Assembly: GCA_034436555.1 (NCBI GenBank)
Contig: DAOTUU010000052.1
Coordinates: forward strand, 12,155-76,154
Direction: 5' to 3'
Length of the DNA stretch: 64,000 nucleotides
Source of the DNA: JAFMJV01 sp034436555
GTDB lineage: Bacteria; Chloroflexota; Limnocylindria; Limnocylindrales; CSP1-4
The notes beneath the pieces were generated by a model. That model did not search any database, was not told the DNA's origin, and saw only the letters and a program-made list of their open reading frames with translations. The translations under genes and the position numbers were made by a program. Below are positions 16,465-26,117 of this stretch, one piece after another (the stretch's first letter is position 1; each line of letters begins with the position of its first letter).

Positions 16465-18753
16465 TCAGTCGCAGGCGGCGCGACCGCTGTCGGTGAAGTG
16501 CGCGCCGGCCACCGGGAGGAAGCGCCAGTCGTATCCGTCGGGCCGGAGCGTGAGCCGGAGGACGCCCAGCGTCGCTCCATCCCGGACCACCGATCCGGCG
16601 CGACGACCGGCGTATCGGACGCTGCCGCTGCCGCCGGTGCCCGCCACGAACTGGACGATGCCGCCGTCCGTGTCCAGGGCGCCGGCGCCATCGGCAGGCA
16701 GGAACCGCTCGTACCCGTGATCGTGGCCGGAGACCACGACGTCCACGCCGGCCGTCCGGAGGATCTCCCAGATCGGCCTCATGGCACGCGCGTCGCCGTG
16801 CGGGCCGCTCGTGATGCGCGGCCGATGGAACAGCGCCAGGGTGCAGGCGCGCGGGTTCGCCGCGATGTCCGCCCGCAGCCAGGCGAGCTGGTCGGAGTCG
16901 GGACCGCAGCCCACCGCCGCACACTCGCTGTTGAGCGCGTACACGCGCCACGTCCCCAGGTCCCGCGCCTGCCAGCCGCCCGGCGGCGCACCCGCCGCAC
17001 CCCAGTATCCGAACCAGCCCGCGGCATCGGGCGTGGCGTACTCGCGGTTGCCCAGCACCGGCAGCGTGCGATCGCGGAATCGGCCCCAGGTCGGGTCGTA
17101 GCAGTCCCGGAACTGCTCCGGCGTGCCATCGCGGTTGGCGAGGTCACCGACCGCCATGACCGTGCCCCCGATCGCGTCCAGGAGTCGGGCGGTGCGCTCG
17201 GACGCGAGCGAGCCGCACGCGGCGATGTCCCCCGCGCCCGCGATGACCGGATCGGCATTCCCGGTCGTGGCGTCCGCGGCCAGCAGCTGCACGTCATCGA
17301 CCGTCACCTCCATCGGTCCGTTGGAGACGCTGCGGCCGGCGTACATCCGGAGGCCGGCCGCACCCGCTCCCTGGAGCGCGGCGGTCGCGTCGTCCGCCTG
17401 GAGCATCCAGCCATCGGGCTCGGCCGCGTTCGCGGGCCACGCCTTGAGGCGCCAGGTCGTCAGGCCGGGATGCCCGACGTCGGAGACTCCGGCGAAGCGC
17501 ATCCGAACCGGCGTGCCGGGCCCGGTGACCAGCCCGTCCGGGCGGATCTCCGGGCCCAGCTGCCGCTCCTCCCCCTCCTCCACGAGGCTGATGCTGAGAT
17601 GGACGCCCCCATCCGGTGCAACTCGCGCGCGACCTCGCACCTCGTGTCCGTCCGCCTGGCGCAACACCAGGTAGACCCAGCCGAAGCCGTCACGGGGCAG
17701 GGTCGTCGCCGTCAGCGTCGCCGATGCCATGAGGTCGCGCTGGCGGAGGGGCAGCATGGCCGTGCGCGTCTCGCCCGCCGGCACGCTGGCGACGCCCACG
17801 CGGCCATCCACCCCGAAGGCGTCACCATCGCCCGCGTGGGCCCAGCGTTCCCCGGTCACGGCATCGCCCCAGGCGCGGCGCGATTCGCGCGAGAAGTCGT
17901 CGCGGGCGAGCTCCACCCCCGGCTCGACCGCGGGATCGGGATCTGGAAGATCCAGGTCGGCGGGTGACGGAGTGATCGAGGGCGTCGGCGTGGCAGCGGC
18001 CAGGGGGTCGAGGACGCGCATGGACCAGTCATCGACCGCGATCCGGAGGGGCAGCGCCGTCACGCTCGACCCCACGTAGGCGCGCACCCCACCGGCGCCC
18101 GGGCCCGTGGCGCGCGCGAGGGAGTCGGTGGCGTCGACCATCCACCCCTCGGGTTCCCGGGCGCCATCCCGCCAGGCCCGCATGCGGATCGTCGTCGGGA
18201 TCGCACCCACCACCTGCGCCCGGAGCCAGAACGGCTCCCCGGCGCCGATGAACAGGTCCGGCACCGGAACCTCCTCGCCGATCCCCAGCTCCTGTCGTCG
18301 ATCCATCGCGGTCGGCTGCAGGAACAGCGCGCCAGACTCGTCGATGCGCACCTTGAGCCGCACCTCCGCGTCGTCGGCTCGGCGGGCGACGAGGTAGACG
18401 AACGCGTTGCCGGCGTCGGGCAGGCGCTCCAGGCCGAAGCGCGCAGCCAGGTCGACGTCCCGTGCGACGACTCCTGTCTGCGTGATGGACCGCGCCGACC
18501 CGGCCTCGCTCAAGGTGATGGCGGCCGCGCCGTGGCCGACGGAGAAGGCGGCCGCCTGTCCGTCCGGCACCCAGTGTCGCGATGGCGCCGCGCCACCCCA
18601 ACCCCCGATCGCGGCGCGCGAGAACGTGTCCGCCAGGGTGACGGGCGGGGGGTCGGCCGCATCGGTCGCGGCGAGCGGGCTCGCCGCGCCGACGGACAGC
18701 ACGGTCGCGACGACGAGCGCGGCGATCGCGGCAGGCAGGGGAGGGATGCGCAT
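16465..18753 (-). CDS. Secreted metallophosphoesterase with two lectin-like beta domains; GNHE motif altered to GNRE
   Basis: A 762-aa exported protein: signal peptide 1-28, a jelly-roll/LamG-like domain (about 35-245), a Pro/Thr-rich linker, a second similar beta domain (about 265-470) and a calcineurin-like phosphoesterase domain (about 485-762). Metal-site motifs visible are GAGDIAACG, GDLANRD, GNREY, HRPRITSG and SGHDHGYERF. The usual GNH(E/D) reads GNRE, so the histidine is lost although the Asn ligand remains. Start at 18753 gives a clean signal peptide. It is a tandem paralogue of the next gene, which keeps GNHE. Reduced or altered activity is inferred. Confidence 0.85.
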   Translation of the reverse strand: MRIPPLPAAIAALVVATVLSVGAASPLAATDAADPPPVTLADTFSRAAIGGWGGAAPSRHWVPDGQAAAFSVGHGAAAITLSEAGSARSITQTGVVARDVDLAARFGLERLPDAGNAFVYLVARRADDAEVRLKVRIDESGALFLQPTAMDRRQELGIGEEVPVPDLFIGAGEPFWLRAQVVGAIPTTIRMRAWRDGAREPEGWMVDATDSLARATGPGAGGVRAYVGSSVTALPLRIAVDDWSMRVLDPLAAATPTPSITPSPADLDLPDPDPAVEPGVELARDDFSRESRRAWGDAVTGERWAHAGDGDAFGVDGRVGVASVPAGETRTAMLPLRQRDLMASATLTATTLPRDGFGWVYLVLRQADGHEVRGRARVAPDGGVHLSISLVEEGEERQLGPEIRPDGLVTGPGTPVRMRFAGVSDVGHPGLTTWRLKAWPANAAEPDGWMLQADDATAALQGAGAAGLRMYAGRSVSNGPMEVTVDDVQLLAADATTGNADPVIAGAGDIAACGSLASERTARLLDAIGGTVMAVGDLANRDGTPEQFRDCYDPTWGRFRDRTLPVLGNREYATPDAAGWFGYWGAAGAPPGGWQARDLGTWRVYALNSECAAVGCGPDSDQLAWLRADIAANPRACTLALFHRPRITSGPHGDARAMRPIWEILRTAGVDVVVSGHDHGYERFLPADGAGALDTDGGIVQFVAGTGGSGSVRYAGRRAGSVVRDGATLGVLRLTLRPDGYDWRFLPVAGAHFTDSGRAACD

Positions 18754-18879
18754 GGACTCAACGGCTCCGATGCCCAGGGCAGGTCTGGGCGGGTGTCCCG
18801 ATCGTGCCGCGCGCGCAGCATCGCGGTCAAGACCGTCGCGGCATGCAGCGGTGTCGCCCGGCAACCCTGTGTCGGCGGG

Positions 18880-21264
18880 TCAGTGGCAAGCGCCCGTGCC
18901 GCTGTCGGTGAACGACTTGCCGGCCACGGGCACGAACTCCCAGTCGTACCCAGAGGTGCCGAGCGTCAGCCTCAGCACGCCCCATGTGGTGCCGTTCCGG
19001 GTCACGCTGTTCGCGTGCACGGTGGCGTACGTGGCCGAGCCCGCACCACCGGTTCCCACCACGAACTCCCGGATGCCTCCTGTCGGATCCGCCACCCCCT
19101 GGGCGGTCATCGGTTGGAACCGCTCGTAGCCATGGTCGTGACCGTTGAGGATGATGTCCGCTCCGGCCGCGTCCAATGCGTCCCAGAACGGCTGTGTCCA
19201 GGTGGCATCACCGTGTGGACCAGAACTGAAGCGCGGCTCGTGCCAGATCGCGATCACGCACTGCCGGGGGTTGGCGGCGAGGTCGGCCTCGAGCCATCGG
19301 ACCTGCGCACCGGATGCGTCGCAGGGTACGTACGCGCACTCCGAGTTGAGCACGTACACGCGCCACGCGCCGAGGTCCCGCGCGTAGTAGCCACCGGGAC
19401 CCGCGGCGATCGCCCCGAAGTAGTCGAAGTAGGCGTCCGCGGTGCCCGGGTGGTACTCGTGGTTGCCCACCGCCGGCCACGTCCTGTCCTTGTGGCGGCC
19501 CCAGGTCGGGCCGTAGCAGTCGCGAAACTGCTGGGCCGTGGCGTCGGGATAGGCGTTGTCGCCGAGCGTGAACACCGTGCCGGAGATGCCGTCCAGGAGG
19601 GCTGCCGTGGATACGGCCCCGGAACTGCCGCAGGCGGCGATGTCGCCGGCCCCCACGAACGTGATGGCACCTGGGACGGGTGTGGGGTCAGGGGTCGGGG
19701 TCGGGGTGGACGTGGGGGTCGGGGTCGGGGTGGACGTGGGGGTCGGGGCCGGCGTGGGGGTCGGGGCCGGCGTGGGGGTCGGCGGCGTGTCATCGGCCGG
19801 CCTGACCGTCAGGTCGTCGACGAAGAACGTGACCGCGCCGTTCGTGGCCGACCGGGAGAGGTACGACCGCACGCCGACAGCCCCTGCGGACTGGAGGCCG
19901 CCGGTGTCATCGGTCACGACCACATCCCATCCTGACGGCTGGGCGCCGCCGACCGGCCAGGCGCGCATCGACCAGGTCGTGGGATCGTGACCGCTGCCCT
20001 GGGCGCGGACACGGATGGGTGAGCCCGGACCGATCGACAGCCCGGCGGCACGGATCTCTGCGCCCACCTGCCGCTCCGCGCCGGCGATGACCGTGCTGAT
20101 GCCCAGATAGACCGCACCGTCGGGCGCGATGCGGACCCGCCCACGGATCTCATCGCCTGCCGCCGTCCGCCGCAGCACGAGATACAGCCATCCGCTGTTG
20201 CCCGTCGGCAGCTGGCTTGGCCACACGGTCACGACCGACTGGACGTCCCGGATGGAGATCGGCAGGAACGCTGCCCGGTTGGCGCCCGGAGTGACACGGA
20301 TTCGACCGGCAGTGCCATCGACGGAGAAGTCCGACGAGGTCCCTGACAGGGACCACTGCCCACCGGTGGGCGTGGTGCCCCAGCCGGACGAGGTCGTGCG
20401 GGAGAAGTCGTCGGATGCGACCGCCCCGGGGACCGGCGTCGGGGTCGGGCTGGGCGTCGGCGTGGGGCTGGGCGTCGGCGTCGGGCTGGGCGTCGGCGTG
20501 GGGCTGGGCGTGGGCGTGGGGCTGGGCGTCGGCGTCGGGCTGGGCTCCTGGTCGAGCTGCGTGGCCGTCCAGTCGTCGAACGAGATGCTGAGCGGGGCGT
20601 TCTTGACCGACTTGCCCAGGTATGCGCGCACGCCAGGCTCTCCCCCGGCCTGGAGCGCGGCGGTACCGTCGGCACTGTCCACCATCCAGCCACCGGGATC
20701 CGGGGCGCCGCCCGCCCATGCCCGCAGGCGCAGGCGCGTGGGCGATGTGCCGGCGATCCGTCCGTGGACCTGGAGGACGCTTCCGGCAGCCAGCGTGACG
20801 CCGCTCGCTCGAACCTCCGTGTCCAGCGAGGTCTCCGCGCCCCCGATGACACGCGTCCCCTGGAGCCACACGGCCCCGGAGTTGGTGATTCGGATCTTCA
20901 GCCGGTACTCGTTGCTGCCCGACCGCCTCCCCACGAGATAGACATGGGCGTTGCCGCCCGTGGGCAGCTTCTCCAGCTTCATGCGGACCTGGAGATCCAG
21001 CCCAAGGACATCCAGGCTGCGCTGGAGCGCTCCCCGCATGGCCCCGCCGGATGGAACGCGGACGATTCCCCAGTCTTCCTTGACGCTCAGCGCGGAGGCC
21101 CCTCCGACGGCGCTCCACGCACCGCCCGCGTCCGCCGTGCCCCAGCCACCCGATACAGACCGGGTGAATGCGTCGGCCCCCACGAGCGTGTCGTCCGCGG
21201 CGGCCGGCAATGCCAGCGGCGTCGCCATCGACACGAACAGGAGGACCGCGAAGACGCGGCGCAC
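18880..21264 (-). CDS. Secreted metallophosphoesterase with two lectin-like beta domains and PT-rich linkers
   Basis: A 794-aa exported protein. The GTG start at 21264 follows GGAG by 8 nt and gives the signal peptide VRRVFAVLLFVSMATPLALP. Domain order is beta/LamG-like domain, a long Ser-Pro-Thr linker coded by 18-bp repeats, a second beta domain, another Pro-Thr linker, then a calcineurin-like phosphoesterase domain. Motifs GAGDIAACG, GDNAYPD, GNHEY, WHEPRFSSG and NGHDHGYERF make a complete dinuclear-metal site. The family resembles purple acid phosphatase-like secreted enzymes. Likely roles are phosphate release or surface polymer hydrolysis outside the cell. Confidence 0.9.
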   Translation of the reverse strand: MRRVFAVLLFVSMATPLALPAAADDTLVGADAFTRSVSGGWGTADAGGAWSAVGGASALSVKEDWGIVRVPSGGAMRGALQRSLDVLGLDLQVRMKLEKLPTGGNAHVYLVGRRSGSNEYRLKIRITNSGAVWLQGTRVIGGAETSLDTEVRASGVTLAAGSVLQVHGRIAGTSPTRLRLRAWAGGAPDPGGWMVDSADGTAALQAGGEPGVRAYLGKSVKNAPLSISFDDWTATQLDQEPSPTPTPSPTPTPSPTPTPSPTPTPSPTPTPSPTPTPVPGAVASDDFSRTTSSGWGTTPTGGQWSLSGTSSDFSVDGTAGRIRVTPGANRAAFLPISIRDVQSVVTVWPSQLPTGNSGWLYLVLRRTAAGDEIRGRVRIAPDGAVYLGISTVIAGAERQVGAEIRAAGLSIGPGSPIRVRAQGSGHDPTTWSMRAWPVGGAQPSGWDVVVTDDTGGLQSAGAVGVRSYLSRSATNGAVTFFVDDLTVRPADDTPPTPTPAPTPTPAPTPTSTPTPTPTSTPTPTPDPTPVPGAITFVGAGDIAACGSSGAVSTAALLDGISGTVFTLGDNAYPDATAQQFRDCYGPTWGRHKDRTWPAVGNHEYHPGTADAYFDYFGAIAAGPGGYYARDLGAWRVYVLNSECAYVPCDASGAQVRWLEADLAANPRQCVIAIWHEPRFSSGPHGDATWTQPFWDALDAAGADIILNGHDHGYERFQPMTAQGVADPTGGIREFVVGTGGAGSATYATVHANSVTRNGTTWGVLRLTLGTSGYDWEFVPVAGKSFTDSGTGACH
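20435..20542. repeat. Six 18-bp units coding the Ser-Pro-Thr linker
   Basis: Units such as ggcgtcggcgtggggctg follow each other six times without gaps. Read on the minus strand they encode SPTPTP repeats between the two beta domains of the metallophosphoesterase. A similar but less regular tract codes the second linker at about 19690-19785. Confidence 0.9.
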
Positions 21265-21505
21265 GGGACCACTCCGATAGCTGCGAACGTCGGCAGCGGG
21301 GCGGCGGTGCCGACTGGCAACGGGATGGTGCGCGCGCGCACCACGGACAGTCAAGCGACGACACTCGATGGGTGTTGCCCGGATGCACCACCCCAGACCA
21401 TCCAGGACCGCCCACGGCCGGGCAGTCCGAGCGGGACGACAAGACCGGCCTCTGTCACCCACCGAGCCGACCCCCGCCGATCCCGCCGGTGCGTGAACCG
21501 GCAGA

Positions 21506-22453
21506 TCAGCCGGCGCGGGACACGGGCACGCGACTCGCGAGCTCGATGGCACGACCGGCATCCACGATGCCGGCACCCGGCTGCTCCGTGTTGGCGGCCG
21601 CCGCCCCGGCGCCCATCCGGAGCTGGCTCACGAGAGTGGCGCCAGCAGCGCGAGCGGCGAGCATCCCTGCAAGGAAGGCATCTCCCGACCCGACCGGGAA
21701 GTGCCCGCTCACGGGGGCCACGCCCAGGCGCCACACCCCGCCATCGGGACCCACGGCCAGCGCGCCGTCGCGTCCCTGGGTGATGACGATGGTGCCCGCG
21801 CCGGTCCTCGCTGTCGCCGCACGGACACCCTCCGGCGTCGTGGCGGTCGCACCCAGCCACGCGGACGCCTCGCTGGCGTTGACCTTGAGCAGGGCGTGCG
21901 TCGGCAGTGCCTCTGCCGCCTCCGCGAAGCCGTGTCCGTCGGCGTCGAGGGCGACGACGTGGCCCTGGGCCACGAGACCGGACACGAGGCGTGCGAGGCC
22001 GGACGTCTCGAGGCCCGCGGGCAGCTTGCCGCTGACCGCGACGAGTTCCGCTCCTGAATCCGCCATGGCGGCCAGCGCATCGGACACGAATCGGTCCCAG
22101 TCCGGCTGCGCGACCGGCAGCGGCGGCTCGTAGAACTCGGTGAGGGTCGCGTCGTCCTCCGCGAACACCGAGACGCACGTCCGCAGTTCGCCGGGGATCC
22201 ACGTGGGACGCACGTCCAGTCCGGCGTCGTGGGCGGCCTCGGCGAGCCATCGACCCGAGGCACCCGCGAGCGGGGCAGCGACGGTCACATCCACGCCGAA
22301 CCTGGCGAGCACATGCGCCACGTTGAGACCCTTGCCTCCGGCCCTCGCCAGCACCCGGTCCGGTCGATGGATGCCTCCCGGGTGCAGCCCCTGGATCAGA
22401 TGGGTCCGGTCGACGGCGGGTGCCGTGGCGATCACGCCGATGCGGGTGCTCAT
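21506..22453 (-). CDS. PfkB-family carbohydrate kinase (1-phosphofructokinase/tagatose-6-phosphate kinase type)
   Basis: A 315-aa cytoplasmic sugar kinase. The N-terminal substrate motif ARAGGKGLNVAHVLARFG (about 36-53) and the C-terminal PfkB signature PVGSGDAFLAGML (about 252-265, with the catalytic Asp) are intact. The closest subfamily by layout is LacC/FruK, which phosphorylates a sugar phosphate, but no PTS or fructose transporter lies nearby. A CATCCT hexamer 7 nt before the ATG could serve as the -10 of a leaderless message. It stands alone between the phosphoesterase and winged-helix genes. Confidence 0.88.
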   Translation of the reverse strand: MSTRIGVIATAPAVDRTHLIQGLHPGGIHRPDRVLARAGGKGLNVAHVLARFGVDVTVAAPLAGASGRWLAEAAHDAGLDVRPTWIPGELRTCVSVFAEDDATLTEFYEPPLPVAQPDWDRFVSDALAAMADSGAELVAVSGKLPAGLETSGLARLVSGLVAQGHVVALDADGHGFAEAAEALPTHALLKVNASEASAWLGATATTPEGVRAATARTGAGTIVITQGRDGALAVGPDGGVWRLGVAPVSGHFPVGSGDAFLAGMLAARAAGATLVSQLRMGAGAAAANTEQPGAGIVDAGRAIELASRVPVSRAG

Positions 22454-22492
22454 GACAGCAAGGATGCCGTGCCTGCGGCCACGGCGCAGGGA

Positions 22493-23560
22493 TCAGCGAT
22501 GGAACGCCTCGAGGGCCGACCGCTCCTCCTCCAGCGCATCCCGCTCGGCCAGGTCCAGCGGTCGCAGCGGCTCCACGCGGACGACCCCGTCTCGCGCCGT
22601 CCACGTCGCCGCGACCTGGCCGCCGACGAGCACCGTGCCCACGGAGAACGGGTTGCGGGAGCTGAAGATGCGCGTCCTGTGCTCCTCCGGCAACACGAGC
22701 GTGCGGCGCGCGTGGACGAGCAGCAGCGCCTCCCAGGTGGGCAGGAAGCGCACCGGAGTCGGGACGTCCGGATCGGCGATGGGGAGCCCGGACAGGTCGA
22801 CCAGCTCACGACCCTGCTCGTCCTGGAGGCGGCTGAGCGGAAGGTCCGCACCGGCCGCCCTCAGCGCCGTCGCGGGCACGCCGGCCCACGTGCCGATGTC
22901 CGCCCAGGGCGCTGGGCCGAACGCCCGCAGGTATGCCTCCACCAGGTGGCGCCGACCCTCGGCCTCCGTCGCGTCCTCCGGCCCCACCCACTGCTCCGCG
23001 AGCCCCAGGCGGTCCGCGCGGCGACGCTCCCAGGTGCCCGACGGTGGCACGCGCACGAGGTCCACCCACAGCCCGTGGTTGCCGATGAACCCCGCCGCCT
23101 GCGGGCCCATCGCCTTCACATCCTGCGGGCCGTCCGCGAGGGCCGCCCGCAGCCACTCGGCCCTGGCGGCCACGTCCGTCTCGGCGATCGGGGGCCGTTG
23201 GAGCCGCAGCCACCACGACCGGCGAGGCCCGCGGATGCCCAGGGCGACGCGCCAGAAGGCCGCGGCCGAGTGGAGGTGGATGGTCACGCGGAGGGTGGTC
23301 GCCTGGATGACCGTCCGATCCTCCAGGGCCCGGGTCAGGGCGTCGCGCCGGAAGTCGCTGATGCGCGACCAGAGCGCGACGTACCCGGCAGGAGCGTACT
23401 GGTCCTGGATGCCGCCCATCGCATCGATCACGTCGGGGATGGATGCGTCCGCCGGGGCGCGGGTCAGCAGCCCCTGGCGATGCAGCAGCGTGGCGCGCAG
23501 CTGCCCTCGGGTCAGCGTCGGATGGGTCGCCCGGGTCTGGTGGACGGTGCGCGGGGGCAT
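22493..23560 (-). CDS. Winged-helix DNA-binding domain protein (HTH_42/AlkZ-like)
   Basis: A 355-aa protein of the DUF1006/HTH_42 family. The start at 23560 gives MPPRTVHQTRATHPTLTRGQL, the usual N-terminus. The segment DAMGGIQDQYAPAGYVALWSR contains a Q-x-Q motif, the position of the catalytic glutamine in AlkZ-type DNA glycosylases. WSRISDFRRDALTRALEDRTVIQATTLRVTIH is typical of the first winged-helix unit. Known AlkZ members unhook alkylation adducts or interstrand crosslinks from DNA; many relatives are uncharacterised. An AlkA-like glycosylase is also in this window (60745-61653). Confidence 0.82.
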   Translation of the reverse strand: MPPRTVHQTRATHPTLTRGQLRATLLHRQGLLTRAPADASIPDVIDAMGGIQDQYAPAGYVALWSRISDFRRDALTRALEDRTVIQATTLRVTIHLHSAAAFWRVALGIRGPRRSWWLRLQRPPIAETDVAARAEWLRAALADGPQDVKAMGPQAAGFIGNHGLWVDLVRVPPSGTWERRRADRLGLAEQWVGPEDATEAEGRRHLVEAYLRAFGPAPWADIGTWAGVPATALRAAGADLPLSRLQDEQGRELVDLSGLPIADPDVPTPVRFLPTWEALLLVHARRTLVLPEEHRTRIFSSRNPFSVGTVLVGGQVAATWTARDGVVRVEPLRPLDLAERDALEEERSALEAFHR

Positions 23561-23823
23561 GCGCCCATCATCGAGGACGGGGCGTGCCAGGACATGGCGG
23601 CGGTGTCCTCGCCGCGGCGAGCGCAGGACGTCCGCAGGGTCGGGCGGCGCGGGCTCCATCCGACCGCCGGTCCACCTCGCACATGCGAGCCGAGGAACCG
23701 TCACCGGCCCGAGATCGCGCTGCCATTGGTCGCGGGCGCGTCCGCGACGAAGCCGGGAACCAGACTCGGACTACCATCGGGTGGTCGTGCACCCGCACGT
23801 CATCCGATCGCCAGGAGGTCCCC

Positions 23824-24708
23824 ATGGCTCTCGTCCGCTACACGCATGCCGGCACCACCCCCCGACTCGGCTGGCTGGAGGGTGGTCGAGTCTACGACCT
23901 GGAGGCGGCCAGCGGCGGCCGGGCGGGCGGTGGCGACATGTGCGCCCTGCTGTGCCTGGGCACGGCCGCGGTCGATACGATCGTGACGGCGGCGAAGGGC
24001 GGCAGGAGCGTGGCCGAGAGCGAGGTCAGTCTCCTCGCGCCGATCGTCAACCCGGGCAAGCTGCTCGCCGTGGCTGGTGGCTACTACGCCTCTCCAGAGG
24101 CGACCCGCCTGGGCCCTGACGCTCAGCCGCTCGTGTTCTGCAAGCGCACGGACGACATCAAGGGTCCGGGCGATCCGATCACGCTCTGGCGGATGTCGCC
24201 CGACGTGGTCGACGAGATCGAGGTCGCGATCGTCATCGGCACCGGTGGCAAGGACATCTCCCGCGAGCACGCCATGGACCATGTCTACGGCTACACGATC
24301 TGCAACGACGTCTCCGGGCGGAGCCTGGCGCTGCCGCCCGCGGGCCGCCGGGACAAGGACTTCGACGGGTTCATCGACTGGCTGAACGGCAAGTGGATGG
24401 ATGGCTTCGCGATCCTGGGCCCGGCCATCCTGGCCAAGCAGGAGGCGGGGGACCTGTCCGACGCGCGGATCGTCAGCCGGGTCTCCGGCGAGGTCCGCGT
24501 GGACGGCACCACGAGCAACGTGAACATCCCCTGGGATGAGCTCATCGCGTTCGTGTCGCGGCTCATGACGCTCAAGCCGGGCGACATCATCACCACCGGC
24601 ATGCCCCACGGTGTGGGCGATGAGGTCTACCTCCGGGCAGGCGACGTGGTCGAGGGTGAGATCGCAGGTCTGGGCATCCTGCGCAACCCGGTGGTCGCGG
24701 AACCCTGA
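23824..24708 (+). CDS. Fumarylacetoacetate hydrolase (FAH) family protein
   Basis: A 294-aa metal-dependent C-C or C-O hydrolase/isomerase fold. A strong AGGAGG site (23814-23819) precedes the ATG. Metal and catalytic blocks are DEIEVAIVIGTGGKDI (about 123), YTICNDVSGR (about 158), the DGFAILGP region (about 197) and MTLKPGDIITTGMPHGVG (about 255). Family members cleave 2,4-diketo acids, for example in the non-phosphorylative L-rhamnose/L-fucose route, or decarboxylate oxaloacetate. A link to the rhamnose-type operon 8 kb away is only a hypothesis. Confidence 0.88.
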   Translation: MALVRYTHAGTTPRLGWLEGGRVYDLEAASGGRAGGGDMCALLCLGTAAVDTIVTAAKGGRSVAESEVSLLAPIVNPGKLLAVAGGYYASPEATRLGPDAQPLVFCKRTDDIKGPGDPITLWRMSPDVVDEIEVAIVIGTGGKDISREHAMDHVYGYTICNDVSGRSLALPPAGRRDKDFDGFIDWLNGKWMDGFAILGPAILAKQEAGDLSDARIVSRVSGEVRVDGTTSNVNIPWDELIAFVSRLMTLKPGDIITTGMPHGVGDEVYLRAGDVVEGEIAGLGILRNPVVAEP

Positions 24709-24718
24709 GCCTTCGTCG

Positions 24719-25621
24719 TCACGGCGCCCGGCGCGTCCTCGGACGTCGCGTGAGCGCCGCGGTCTGGAGCACCAGGCCGACGCACACGAGCGCGACGCCC
24801 AGCCACTCGGGCGCGGTCAGCACCTCGCCCAGGACCGCCACACCCAGGATCGTGGCAACGAGCGGATCGGTGAGCATGAGCGTGGTGACCGGTCCGGGTG
24901 TCAGGCCGCCCAGTCCCACGCTCAGGACGACGTTCGCGATGGCCATCGTGGCCACTCCCAGGTACAGCGCCAGGGCGAGGCCGCCGGGCTCGACCAGCCA
25001 GCCCAGCGGCTGCGTGACCAGCATCGGCACGAGCAGCAGCCCGCCCAGCACGAACGTGGCCGCAGGCAGCTGAAGCGGGTCGGCACCGCGGTCGTACTCA
25101 TGCTTGGCGCACACGGTCCAGGACGCCGATGCCAGGCCCGCGCCCAGCGCCAGGCCCACGCCGGTGGCGCCCGCGCCCTCCAGCTGGAGCTGGCCGCTCG
25201 AGCGGAGGGCCAGGCCGACGATGCACACGACGGTGGCGACGACCCAGCCGGCGGTGGGTCGATGACCCAGCGCCCCCCACGCCAGCAGCCCCGCGAAGAT
25301 GGGTGCGCTGCCGACCGCGAGGAGGGTGGCGGTCCCCACGCCGACCTGTTCGGCCGCCTCGAAGAAGGCGGGCTGGAACAGCGCCGCGCCGAGTGCCGCC
25401 GCGACGACCCAGGGTGAGCGCCACATGCCGAGCACACGGCGGGGCCGGACCCCGATCGCGGCCAGCACGAGCAGCAGGGCGATCGCGCCGACGATGAGTC
25501 GGACCGCGCCCACACCCAGCGGGGTGGTGCTCGACGGGCCCAGCGCTCCCGCGGTGCCGGCCGTCCCGAACAGCACCCCGGCCAGCACGACGCTGGCGAT
25601 GGAGCGATGGGTCTGGGTCAT
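24719..25621 (-). CDS. EamA/DMT-family transporter
   Basis: A 300-aa protein with ten predicted membrane helices in two EamA repeats (about 8-140 and 150-290). The N-terminus MTQTHRSIASVVLAGVLFGTAGTAGALGP and the end-of-repeat pattern DPLVATILGVAVLGEVLTAPEWLGVALV are typical. It is likely an exporter of amino acids or other small metabolites. A TACCCT box (25629-25634, minus strand) ends 7 nt before the ATG, so the mRNA is probably leaderless. It converges with the FAH gene (10-bp gap). A second EamA protein lies at 61949-62866. Confidence 0.9.
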   Translation of the reverse strand: MTQTHRSIASVVLAGVLFGTAGTAGALGPSSTTPLGVGAVRLIVGAIALLLVLAAIGVRPRRVLGMWRSPWVVAAALGAALFQPAFFEAAEQVGVGTATLLAVGSAPIFAGLLAWGALGHRPTAGWVVATVVCIVGLALRSSGQLQLEGAGATGVGLALGAGLASASWTVCAKHEYDRGADPLQLPAATFVLGGLLLVPMLVTQPLGWLVEPGGLALALYLGVATMAIANVVLSVGLGGLTPGPVTTLMLTDPLVATILGVAVLGEVLTAPEWLGVALVCVGLVLQTAALTRRPRTRRAP

Positions 25622-25628
25622 GGCGTGG

Positions 25629-25634
25629 AGGGTA
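25629..25634 (-). promoter_or_regulatory. Putative -10 box (TACCCT) of a leaderless EamA message
   Basis: On the minus strand CCACGCTACCCT is followed by CCACGCC and the ATG. The 7-nt distance places transcription start at or next to the start codon. No clear -35 box. Confidence 0.45.
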
Positions 25635-25769
25635 GCGTGGGGTGGGTGCGCTGCGGGTCCTGGCGGGGGATGTCAGGCGCCGCCGCGCGACCGGGCGCTA
25701 TCGTCACCCCGGGCCGCCGGAGTCGCGGCCGCGCTCGTCCGTCCTCCCGCTGTGCGAGGTCCTCCATCC

Positions 25770-26054
25770 ATGTGCCGCAACATCACCGTCCTGCGCGGGC
25801 TCGAGCCTGCCGCCACTCCCGAGGAGATCGCCGCCGCCGCGCGCCAGTACGTGCGCAAGGTGTCCGGGTTGGCCACCGTCACCGATCAGACGCGCGCGTC
25901 CTTCGAGTCGGCGGTCGCGGACGTGGCCGCGGCGACCAGCCGCCTGCTGGACTCGCTGCCGCCCCGGAGGCAGCCACCGGCGACCGTGCCGCCGCTGCGT
26001 CGACCGTCGGTGCGGGCGCGGATCGCGGCGCGGGAGGCCGCGACGGAAGGGTGA
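25770..26054 (+). CDS. DUF2277 domain-containing protein
   Basis: A 94-aa basic protein. The N-terminus MCRNITVLRGLEPAATPEEI followed by AAAARQYVRKVSGLATV is the near-invariant hallmark of DUF2277, a small family of unknown function spread over actinobacteria, Chloroflexota and proteobacteria. The C-terminal 30 residues are Pro/Arg-rich (RRQPPATVPPLRRPSVRAR). It is transcribed divergently from the EamA gene (148-bp gap) and converges with the flavoenzyme gene. Confidence 0.88.
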   Translation: MCRNITVLRGLEPAATPEEIAAAARQYVRKVSGLATVTDQTRASFESAVADVAAATSRLLDSLPPRRQPPATVPPLRRPSVRARIAAREAATEG

Positions 26055-26117
26055 CCCGGGGGCCGCGCCCCCGACGCGCCCGGGCCGCGCCCACTCTCAT
26101 CGTGGCCGACGGCGCCC

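Noticed and set aside
18754..18864. Longer start for the GNRE phosphoesterase
   Set aside because: The upstream codons encode an Arg/Ala-rich segment before the signal peptide; starting at 18753 places the hydrophobic core correctly.
22140..24119. A 659-codon plus-strand frame over the kinase and winged-helix genes
   Set aside because: Ser/Arg/Pro-rich shadow without domains that crosses the start of the well-supported FAH gene in another frame.
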